64,000 nucleotides of DNA from Flavobacterium sp. 9AF (GTDB taxonomy: Bacteria > Bacteroidota > Bacteroidia > Flavobacteriales > Flavobacteriaceae), in assembly GCF_902506265.1 (NCBI RefSeq), contig NZ_LR733556.1, positions 1,731,971 to 1,795,970 on the forward strand, given 5' to 3'. Positions 55,393 to 62,814 of the stretch are shown piece after piece (position 1 is the stretch's first letter; each line of letters starts with the position of its first letter). The position numbers were made by a program, and so were the translations under genes. A model generated the notes under the pieces. It worked only from the letters and a program-made list of their open reading frames with translations, had not been told where the DNA came from and made no database searches.

Positions 55393-58300
55393 GTTTCGTT
55401 TTCTTCTATAGTTATTGTTTTACAGCCTTTAATGTTTGTAGAAATAAGATGTTCCTCTTCTTTGGCAGAAACTAAAATCGATTTTGGATTAGAAGGAGTC
55501 ACCATTTTTTGCGGACTTCCTCCATTTTTTATCAATCTTACATTCTCTAAATAATCTACATAACCCAGTTTTTCTAAATAATCGATCAAGACACTAATAT
55601 GAACACTTACCCCAAAAGTGATTGGAATGGTTTTATCATATGCCCAAGGTGACAAAAATTTAGTAATGTCTTTTCCTAATTCTTTGGTATAAAAATTAAC
55701 ATCAAATCCAGTCTTAAATTTGACAGCCAAACTTACTGTAACTACCTCATAATTAGGGTTGATAACAAAAGTATTTGTATGCATTGTATTCAACTGAGCA
55801 ATATGATTTTGCACCTTATTTAAGGTGGCTGTACTTACTCTTGGTTGATAAATATCAAACACATTTTTATTAACCGTATCGGGTACAACAACAAGTGTAA
55901 CATTTCCTGGTGCTTGAAAAGAATTTTCTGATGTATGATTAAGGCATTTTACTTTATATAATTCTGGGAATTCCTGTAAAATTATATGCTCATAATCCCA
56001 CATCGTTATAGCTCTATTTTTATGTCTTAATCGTTCACTAACTCTTCTGTAATAATCTTCATTTGATTCTTCTGTTCTATAATCGAAACTATTGTAGGGT
56101 TGTTGTATCGATTTTACCATACTTACTCGTTGTGTTAGTTTAGAAATACTTTCAGCTTCTAAACCTGTTTCTAAATGGGCTAATTCATTGCTATTATTTT
56201 CAAACACAGCGAGAACTACTTGAGCATGAATTCCAATTAATTTACAAACCGCATCAAATTTTTTATGCATTTTACCTTTAAGCCAAACATAATTCTTAGG
56301 TAAAACCGTATTGTCTTGTGTTGCTTCTTTTGGCAAATTAAATTTTAAAATACCTGATCGTAAAAGATTGTCTGTTTCATTTAAAAGGATTTCTGTATAA
56401 TCTAATTTTTTCCATTCATTATTGCCTAATATCGACCATTCAATCTTTTGATTTCTAGTAAAAGAAGGTGTTAAAGGATTTTCACTTCCTTCTAAAACCT
56501 GAAATAATAAGGTAACTTGTTCTAATGCTTTAGTGTTTTCTAAACCTATAAACAACTCACCGCCCGCACAATAAATTGGTAAAAGACTAATGTTTTTATC
56601 GCTAACAAAATCTAAACTTGATTTTAAATAAGGATGTTCTTCAGAGTAACCAAAAGGATGAATATGATATAAAAAAGCATCGTTTTTAAGATAGGTTTCT
56701 TCTAAAGATTGAGATACTTGCTTTTCAAAAAAACTAGTTTCGGATGCACTATAATTAAATGTAACATTTTCTGCTAAAGGTGTGTAAGGTTCATTAGGTA
56801 TTACAACATTTGCATTTCTACTTGCCAATGCTAAGGCATAAAATTTGGGGTATAAATTATGTAGGAATGATTGCTTAGATACCAATCTAATTTTACCATT
56901 TTTAGCAGTTTGATAATTAGAATTTGATAAACTTACATCTGTTTTAAATACACTTCCATTTTTAGTAAACAACGTTTGATCGGCTTTATTTGCCAGTTCA
57001 GTCCAAATATTATTAGATAAAATATCTAAATCATATTTAAAATACGCATCGCTAGTTACAATTGCTCCTTCGGTTTTAAATTTATTTGTATTGTCTAACA
57101 AGTTTAACACATAATCATTTGTACTAATCGATGGTATAGAATTTTGTTTATACCCTTTATAATGTTCTGAGAAACTAGTGGGTGTGTTTTTCCAAGTAAT
57201 ACTAAAATCTATGTTTTTCCATTGTTTACCTAAAGCCTCTTCATATTTTACATAAAAATTAGAACCTGCTAATGGAATTGTTGTAAAAGGAAAAAAAGGT
57301 TTTAAAGCATTAATAGTACTATTATCATTTTCAAGAATTACATTTTTTATGTTTTGTACATCCACATTAATTGTAATTTCTTTTAAAATATTTGATGCCA
57401 AAGAACGATACAATTCATAACCTTCAGTAGTAGCTGTGTTTATTATAAATTTTGCCAAAGGAAGTGCATCATTAAATCCTTCACCAAAAATTTTAGCATC
57501 ATAATTTGTAATAGCGTCTACATTTTCGTCTAATTGAAAAGCAATTTTTAAGATTTTATTCTGAACAGAAGTTACAAAAGAAGTACCCGTTTTTACGGCC
57601 ACAGTCGATAATATCGTAGGCACTTGAAACCAACCTTTTTGAGTTGTTAAATAAATAGTGGTGTTATTAATTACTTGATTTATAGTTGTGTTTGTAATAT
57701 TATTTTTAAAAGTAAATACAAATTCGATACTTCGTTTCCCTTCTTTTAACACTAAAATAGGAGCAGCAATGGCAAACCCTAAAGTTGCGCTTGGTAATTC
57801 AGGAAATGATATGTCTGTGTGCCCAAAAGGCCAGTATTGATTATTCTCAGCGGGAAACTGTCCGCCTATTCCATCCAAAGAATTAGCAATAGGACTTATT
57901 ACTATCTTTTTATTTTCTTTATCGTGATAAATGTTTTTCAGAAGACTAACTGTTGTTTTGTTTGCAATTAACTCATCTGTAGATTTATAAATTCTGATTT
58001 TACCATTGGCATCTTTACCACCGTCAAAGCTAGTTCCTTCGTCTATTTTTTGTTGGCTAGCATTTTTAGCTAATTCAAATAGCAAATACACTTTATCTGG
58101 TTTTGCGGGTAATTTTTCAATTTGAAGGATATCTTTATAATAAAAATCTAAATGCCTTTTAGTTAACGCATTAAATCTTTTTTTACTTTGTTCCAATAAT
58201 AATAAGAAGGTTACAAAAAGAGTTAAATGAGGCGTAAGTGCTCCTTCTTTTTTATAGTCTTCCAATAAAGTTTTTAAAGATTCTTTAATTCGTTGTAATT

Positions 58301-58565
58301 CAAAACTTTTTGTAAATGAAGGATTTTTATCATCTAATTGAAATGAATTAAAAAAAGAAGTCCAATCGTCTATACTTTGCGATGGATTATTGGTTTCAAA
58401 ATAATTAACATGGGAAGCAAAATTGTAAGCAAACAAAATCCAATCCGAAACATCGAAATCTAACAATTGAATATTATTTGGCTGTAAAGCTGCTATATAA
58501 CGTTGTTTTTGGTCTGTGCCATTTTTTGATAAAACGCTTACAATAGTATTACAATTCGTACTCAT
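55380..58565 (-). CDS. eCIS baseplate protein (Afp11-like, baseplate J/gp6 family)
   Basis: 1061 residues. Residues 830-1040 contain the baseplate J pattern SNEDYYRRVSERLRHKNRAITMWDYEHIILQEFPELYKVKC and VTLVVVPD, then FNTKGFDVNFYTKELGKDITKFLSPWAYD-like and DYLENVRLI. The large middle part is beta-rich. It is the main wedge subunit linking spike and sheath. It follows the gp25-like gene by 11 bases. Confidence 0.88.
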   Translation of the reverse strand: MSTNCNTIVSVLSKNGTDQKQRYIAALQPNNIQLLDFDVSDWILFAYNFASHVNYFETNNPSQSIDDWTSFFNSFQLDDKNPSFTKSFELQRIKESLKTLLEDYKKEGALTPHLTLFVTFLLLLEQSKKRFNALTKRHLDFYYKDILQIEKLPAKPDKVYLLFELAKNASQQKIDEGTSFDGGKDANGKIRIYKSTDELIANKTTVSLLKNIYHDKENKKIVISPIANSLDGIGGQFPAENNQYWPFGHTDISFPELPSATLGFAIAAPILVLKEGKRSIEFVFTFKNNITNTTINQVINNTTIYLTTQKGWFQVPTILSTVAVKTGTSFVTSVQNKILKIAFQLDENVDAITNYDAKIFGEGFNDALPLAKFIINTATTEGYELYRSLASNILKEITINVDVQNIKNVILENDNSTINALKPFFPFTTIPLAGSNFYVKYEEALGKQWKNIDFSITWKNTPTSFSEHYKGYKQNSIPSISTNDYVLNLLDNTNKFKTEGAIVTSDAYFKYDLDILSNNIWTELANKADQTLFTKNGSVFKTDVSLSNSNYQTAKNGKIRLVSKQSFLHNLYPKFYALALASRNANVVIPNEPYTPLAENVTFNYSASETSFFEKQVSQSLEETYLKNDAFLYHIHPFGYSEEHPYLKSSLDFVSDKNISLLPIYCAGGELFIGLENTKALEQVTLLFQVLEGSENPLTPSFTRNQKIEWSILGNNEWKKLDYTEILLNETDNLLRSGILKFNLPKEATQDNTVLPKNYVWLKGKMHKKFDAVCKLIGIHAQVVLAVFENNSNELAHLETGLEAESISKLTQRVSMVKSIQQPYNSFDYRTEESNEDYYRRVSERLRHKNRAITMWDYEHIILQEFPELYKVKCLNHTSENSFQAPGNVTLVVVPDTVNKNVFDIYQPRVSTATLNKVQNHIAQLNTMHTNTFVINPNYEVVTVSLAVKFKTGFDVNFYTKELGKDITKFLSPWAYDKTIPITFGVSVHISVLIDYLEKLGYVDYLENVRLIKNGGSPQKMVTPSNPKSILVSAKEEEHLISTNIKGCKTITIEENETCQL

Positions 58566-58576
58566 TTTTTAAGTTT

Positions 58577-58987
58577 TTATAAGTCGGTTCCTTCTGCTTT
58601 ATAGAAAGGATACACCATATTAATTCTAGAATTAGTAGCTCTAATTTTATAGTCAATAATGACTAATAATTCTCCTTTTAAATCATCACCTTGTGTAATA
58701 TCGATTTTTTCCACATCAATTCTTGGTTCATGGTAGAGAATAGCTGTTCTAATTAATTCAGACACATACGTTTTTAGCGTAAGATCTAAAGAACCAAATA
58801 ACAATTCGTCCATATTACAACCATATTTAGGTTGCATAATTCGCTCCCCAATTTTAGTAGATAATAAAACTTCCAAACTGCTTTTAATATCCTCTTCATC
58901 TGAAATCATTACAACTGCTCGAGTAGTCTTTTTAAATTCTGGAGGAAAACTCCATCCTGTTCCTAAAAATGCTTTTCTGTTTTCCAT
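58577..58987 (-). CDS. eCIS baseplate wedge protein, gp25/GPW family (Afp9-like)
   Basis: 136 residues. Features of gp25-like proteins: FLGTGWSFPPEF, DIKSSLEVLLSTKIGERIMQPKYGCNMDELLFGSLDLTLKTYVSELIRTAILYHEPRIDVEKI. In contractile tails gp25 binds the sheath base and starts sheath polymerisation. It directly follows the PAAR gene (3-base gap). Confidence 0.95.
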   Translation of the reverse strand: MENRKAFLGTGWSFPPEFKKTTRAVVMISDEEDIKSSLEVLLSTKIGERIMQPKYGCNMDELLFGSLDLTLKTYVSELIRTAILYHEPRIDVEKIDITQGDDLKGELLVIIDYKIRATNSRINMVYPFYKAEGTDL

Positions 58988-58990
58988 AGT

Positions 58991-59281
58991 TTATCCTATT
59001 AAAACTGTAGGTAATCCAGCTACAATTGTACCTCCATGTGCCATTGAATCTCCCATTCTTGCAGCTGGTTTTCCTCCTATTAAAACGGTTCCAGATCCAG
59101 CAGCAATCGTATCTGGTGGTCCTGTACAGGTAGCCATATCGCCTACGCGCGCTGCCGGTAAACCTCCTATTAAAACAGTAGCTTCTCCTGCTGGCATGAT
59201 AGGTCCGCCTACATGAGGTACGGTTCCAGTAACCATTGGACAAACGTGCATATCTGTTATTCTAGCTGCTGGTGCTCCCAT
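58991..59281 (-). CDS. PAAR-motif spike tip (Afp10-like)
   Basis: 96 residues made of repeated PAAR units: MGAPAARITDMHVCP, VLIGGLPAARVGDMATCTGPPDTIAAGSGTVLIGGKPAARMGDSMAHGG. The histidine and cysteine positions that bind one metal ion at the tip are present (DMHVC, ATC, AHGG). It caps the VgrG-like spike encoded next to it (3-base gap) and pierces the target membrane. It is a bare PAAR without an effector fused. Confidence 0.96.
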   Translation of the reverse strand: MGAPAARITDMHVCPMVTGTVPHVGGPIMPAGEATVLIGGLPAARVGDMATCTGPPDTIAAGSGTVLIGGKPAARMGDSMAHGGTIVAGLPTVLIG

Positions 59282-59284
59282 TTA

Positions 59285-61030
59285 TTAATTTATTTGTACT
59301 ATACTTCCCTTTAAAACGGCTGTCGCACTTGAAGACAATTCGATGCCTCCACTTCCTTCAGCTTTTAGTTGTGTTGTTGCAGTAAGATTAACATTAGCTC
59401 CTTCAATGGTTACATCTCCTGTAGCTAATAATTCTATTTTGCCTGCACTTTCCATTTTTATGCCATTGCTATCCATTGTAATAACATTCGCATTCTCGTC
59501 TTCAATAACAATTGTTCCTGCATCTTCATCTAAAGCAATCTTTTTTCCTGCAGGAGTAGTAATGGAAACTACTTTCTTGTCATCGTCAAATAAGAGTTTC
59601 ATTTCACTTCTTGTAATAAAACCTTTTTCGTTATTATCATCGCTAGCCACAATAGGTGCTGGTTTTCCACTACTATTTAGCATTCCTAAGACAACTGCAT
59701 TATTAGGATCTTCATTGATAAAGCCTATAATCACCTCATCTTCTATTTCAGGTCTAAAAAATGCGCCTCTATTTTCTCCTGCATCTAAAGAAGCAACTCT
59801 ACACCAAATACCTTGCTCTTCACTATTGATAATAGGAATTTTTACTAGTATGCGATCTTCTCCATCAGGATCATCCTGTAGTTGTGTTACTATTCCAATA
59901 TGTAATCCTTTTATAGCTGGAATAACCCCAGCTGCAGCGGGTGTATGAATATCATAGGTTTCAGAAAACCATTCAGGATTAAAACCAAATTGTGCATCTA
60001 CTGTCCAATTACCTTCTGTAATTTCATGAAAAACACCCGTTACATAAGCCTTTCCATTGAAACGATCTCCCACTCCTTCTAAAGTGATAATGGTATTGGG
60101 TTTAACTGAAGGAATCCCTTGAAATTTAACTCTCCCTCTCACTTTAGCTAATTGCTGAAATAATAATTTGGCATCCGCCCAATCTTGTAAAGAAACTTCT
60201 GAAACCGCACCACCATGTCGTAATTCTAAATTTTCTAATTCAATAGTATTCGCAAGATCAGAAGTACCTAAATTTCCATTCAAGGTAATACTTGGATCTG
60301 AAGCTTCGATTTCTACTAATTCTTGATTGGTATAATTCCAACTATACGATGACACTTTAGCAAACTGATTTCTTGCGTCTATTTCGGCATCAAAATCTAA
60401 CATAGTCGCTCCAAAAGTGATGGTTTCTACCGATTCGGAACTTACATCTGGTTTTTTTATGGTGATTTTACCATTTTCAACAAAACAAAGCTTGCCATTA
60501 GCTTGTGCTCTGGTAACTATAAAATCCCAATCTGAAGTATTATATTGTATAATTTCTTTGTGAGAAAAATTGGTTGCTTCCACTTCGTTTTCAAGACTAT
60601 AAGCTCCTATAATTTCTTCAAAAACCTCACTATCTTTTACTTCATAAAAATACTTACTCTTACGACCTATAGTTAATTTTACCGCTTCATCCTTACATTC
60701 AATTATTAAACACGAATTACCCTCTTTAATTTTAATGGTATGCTTAATTACAATTCCTTTATAAATCGTTTCTTCATCAGAATGATATCCGGCACTTATT
60801 TCTATTTTTTTACCCGGAATTAATAATTCTTCATTGCTTAATTTAAAATCTCTAGTAGCCGCTTCTCCATCAATAATAACTAGTTGAGCCATCGGAATTC
60901 GATTCACTTCATTGTGTACCACAATACTTTTTACTTGATAGGTTTTGGATAATTCTTCCCCTTCAATTAAAATTTTATGCGTTACTAAATCTGCACTTTG
61001 ACTGGTTTGTATGACGCCACTATTATTCAT
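59285..61030 (-). CDS. VgrG-like central spike (Afp8-like)
   Basis: 581 residues. The gp27-like part includes KILIEGEELSKTYQVKSIVVHNEVNRIPMAQLVIIDG and SDWDFIVTRAQANGKLCFVENG. A gp5-type OB domain is at about 375-455 (LHIGIVTQLQDDPDGEDRILVKIPI, GFINEDPNNAVVLGMLNSSGKPAP). The tail ends in a beta-helix of repeated short strands (VVSITTPAGKKIALDEDAGTIVIEDENANVITMDSNGIKMESAGKIELLATGDVTIEGAN). No extra effector domain. It forms the trimeric hub/spike. It begins one base after the LysM tube gene stop. Confidence 0.95.
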   Translation of the reverse strand: MNNSGVIQTSQSADLVTHKILIEGEELSKTYQVKSIVVHNEVNRIPMAQLVIIDGEAATRDFKLSNEELLIPGKKIEISAGYHSDEETIYKGIVIKHTIKIKEGNSCLIIECKDEAVKLTIGRKSKYFYEVKDSEVFEEIIGAYSLENEVEATNFSHKEIIQYNTSDWDFIVTRAQANGKLCFVENGKITIKKPDVSSESVETITFGATMLDFDAEIDARNQFAKVSSYSWNYTNQELVEIEASDPSITLNGNLGTSDLANTIELENLELRHGGAVSEVSLQDWADAKLLFQQLAKVRGRVKFQGIPSVKPNTIITLEGVGDRFNGKAYVTGVFHEITEGNWTVDAQFGFNPEWFSETYDIHTPAAAGVIPAIKGLHIGIVTQLQDDPDGEDRILVKIPIINSEEQGIWCRVASLDAGENRGAFFRPEIEDEVIIGFINEDPNNAVVLGMLNSSGKPAPIVASDDNNEKGFITRSEMKLLFDDDKKVVSITTPAGKKIALDEDAGTIVIEDENANVITMDSNGIKMESAGKIELLATGDVTIEGANVNLTATTQLKAEGSGGIELSSSATAVLKGSIVQIN

Positions 61031-61717
61031 TTAAGATTGCTTTTGTAGAGGTGGAAAAAAAATTTCCTGTCCTGTTTTTAATTTTCTGAAATTGATAATA
61101 TTATTCGCTTTGGCTACTTCTAAGTAATATTTAGCATCTCCATAAATTTTATACGATAGTAAAGGCAAAGTATCTCCTTCCTTTACGATTCTTATATGTG
61201 TTAAATCGGGAGATTTATTATTTTCTCTAGCGGCTCTTAAATCATCTTCCACAAAACCTGTGAATTTTGCTTTTGCCACAGCTCTAATAGGGGTGCCATC
61301 TGGTTTAAAAAGTTTAAACTCGATATCCATTTCGGTAAGCGAACCTTTAAATAGTAAACTTCCCCATGAAATCACTAAATAATTTGGTTTATGCTCCTCT
61401 CCGTTGTAATCTAAAATTACTTTTTTAAACTTTTCAATATCATCAATAATACCACTTTCTAAGGCTTCTTTTCCTTCTATAACACCTGTTCTATCGAAAA
61501 CAAATTCTAATTCTAAATTTTCTGGTAATGTCTTTTTAAAACGTGGAGAAACTGTACTTGTTCCTGCAGCTTGTTGTTCATCTTGTTCAATTTTATAATG
61601 AAAAGTGTATTTCTCAGGATTCATTAAAGTATCAAATTCTCCATCGGCTACTTTACTACTAAATTCTGGATCACTATAAGCTACCACTTTTAGTTTTTTT
61701 AATTCTCCAGCACCCAT
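61031..61717 (-). CDS. eCIS tube/hub protein with LysM domain (Afp7-like)
   Basis: 228 residues. The N-terminal 170 residues (LKVVAYSDPEFSSKVADGEFDTLMNPEKYTFHYKI; FVFDRTGVI; FKGSLTEMDIEFKLFKPDGTPIRA) match the CIS tube/adaptor family. The C-terminal 50 are a LysM domain (THIRIVKEGDTLPLLSYKIYGDAKYYLEVAKANNI, KTGQEIFFPPL). It adapts the tube to the spike hub. Its ATG at 61717 is two bases after the DUF5908 stop. Confidence 0.93.
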   Translation of the reverse strand: MGAGELKKLKVVAYSDPEFSSKVADGEFDTLMNPEKYTFHYKIEQDEQQAAGTSTVSPRFKKTLPENLELEFVFDRTGVIEGKEALESGIIDDIEKFKKVILDYNGEEHKPNYLVISWGSLLFKGSLTEMDIEFKLFKPDGTPIRAVAKAKFTGFVEDDLRAARENNKSPDLTHIRIVKEGDTLPLLSYKIYGDAKYYLEVAKANNIINFRKLKTGQEIFFPPLQKQS

Positions 61718-61719
61718 AA

Positions 61720-61875
61720 TTATCGCTCTTTTTTACGTTCAATAACTTTCATTACTTGATCTACACATTCGCCTACAAGATCTGTATCTTTACTTTTTGA
61801 ATCTCCTTTTGAACTGGTTGTACTGCTTTCGTTAACATTAATTTTAATGTGTAACTCTTTAATTTCTATTGGCAT
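61720..61875 (-). CDS. DUF5908 mini-protein (Afp6-like)
   Basis: A 51-residue frame reads MPIEIKELHIKINVNESSTT, then a Lys/Asp/Ser stretch and ends VDQVMKVIERKKER. It begins at the A of a TAATG overlap with the second tube gene and stops two bases before the next start, so it is translationally coupled on both sides. The N-terminal PIEIKELHIKI and basic tail match the small DUF5908 family found at this position in eCIS loci. Function in the particle is not known to me with certainty. Confidence 0.88.
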   Translation of the reverse strand: MPIEIKELHIKINVNESSTTSSKGDSKSKDTDLVGECVDQVMKVIERKKER

Positions 61876-62345
61876 TATTCGTTTCTGTTTAAAATGAAAT
61901 AATTATACGTTAGTTCAAAACTTTCCACCACTAGTTTACTTTCTTGTGCATTAAAATCTTCTACCGCCCATTTTACAGGGTAAGCATGTATTACTTTCCA
62001 GTATTGTAACGGTTTGTGCTCATTGTTTAATAAAGTAACTATTAGATTTACGGGTTTAAATTCAAAATTTTCAAAAGCATCTTTGCACCAATTAATGACT
62101 TTCGAATCGATTAATAAGCCTCTTTTCAAAACCAAATTGGGAAACTTAGTTTTTACAGGTAACTTATACTTAAATCTATTTTCACCTCCTTCTGCTATTT
62201 CTTCAGTTTCAATATCTACTGATAATCCCGAAACGGATTGAAATTGGTGATCTTTATCATCTGTTCCCAGACCTTCGAATTTTACAGAAAAGTGAAAACC
62301 AACTGGTGGATAATACTCAGTCGTTTTACTTAACGTTTTAGCCAT
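61875..62345 (-). CDS. eCIS inner tube protein, second paralog (Afp5-like)
   Basis: 156 residues of the T4 gp19-like tube fold: YYPPVGFHFSVKFEGL, HQFQSVSGLSVDIETEEIAEGGENRFKYKLPVKTKFPNLVLKRGLL, then NLIVTLLNNEHKPLQYWKVIHAYPVKWAVEDFNAQESKLVVESFELTYNYFIL. It is a diverged paralog of the tube protein just upstream. The eCIS convention is a main tube protein and an initiator tube protein at the baseplate; this copy, next to the Afp6/7 genes, is the better initiator candidate. The SGLSV...GG insertion differs from the other copy. Confidence 0.92.
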   Translation of the reverse strand: MAKTLSKTTEYYPPVGFHFSVKFEGLGTDDKDHQFQSVSGLSVDIETEEIAEGGENRFKYKLPVKTKFPNLVLKRGLLIDSKVINWCKDAFENFEFKPVNLIVTLLNNEHKPLQYWKVIHAYPVKWAVEDFNAQESKLVVESFELTYNYFILNRNE

Positions 62346-62347
62346 GA

Positions 62348-62776
62348 TTAATCATTTTGAATAGAAAGCCCTTCATGTACTAGCTCCATAGATTCAATGG
62401 CTACTTCATTACCATCTGCTTTTAAATCGGTAGATTGAATTTTTGTTGGCCATGCATTTTTAACTTTCCAAATCACTACTGGTTCATGTTCTTCATTTAA
62501 CAATTTAATAGTGATATCTCTTCTTTCTATTGTGTTTAATTTTACAGTATTCCACCAGTTGTAGTATTCATTATCACTTTTAAAAGTGCCTCTTTTTAAA
62601 GTAATATTTGAAAATTTTTGCATGCCTGGCATTTTTATTTTAGAATATTCTGGGCTAGCACCTTGGCGATACTCTATAACTTCGGTTTCAACATCTAATC
62701 CTGAAACTTCAGTAAAACCTATTTTTGTTCCTCCCCAATCTACAGAGAAGTGAAATTTTGATAATGGATAACTCAT
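62348..62776 (-). CDS. eCIS inner tube protein, first paralog (Afp1/Afp5-like)
   Basis: 142 residues of the same gp19-like fold: MSYPLSKFHFSVDWGGTKIGFTEVSGLDVETEVIEYRQGASPEYSKIKMPGMQKFSNITLKRG, then ITIKLLNEEHEPVVIWKVKNAWPTKIQSTDLKADGNEVAIESMELVHEGL. The EYRQGASPE insertion is typical of the main tube subunit. Stacked hexamers form the inner conduit that carries cargo. It precedes the second tube paralog with two bases between stop and start. Confidence 0.94.
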   Translation of the reverse strand: MSYPLSKFHFSVDWGGTKIGFTEVSGLDVETEVIEYRQGASPEYSKIKMPGMQKFSNITLKRGTFKSDNEYYNWWNTVKLNTIERRDITIKLLNEEHEPVVIWKVKNAWPTKIQSTDLKADGNEVAIESMELVHEGLSIQND

Positions 62777-62814
62777 AATACTAGTATTTTAATTTTTTTC
62801 AATGTTTTTAACTA

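Noticed and set aside
59343..59948. 201-residue plus-strand open frame opposite the VgrG-like gene
   Set aside because: It is Ser/Ile/Pro rich without domains and lies wholly inside a well-supported minus-strand gene.
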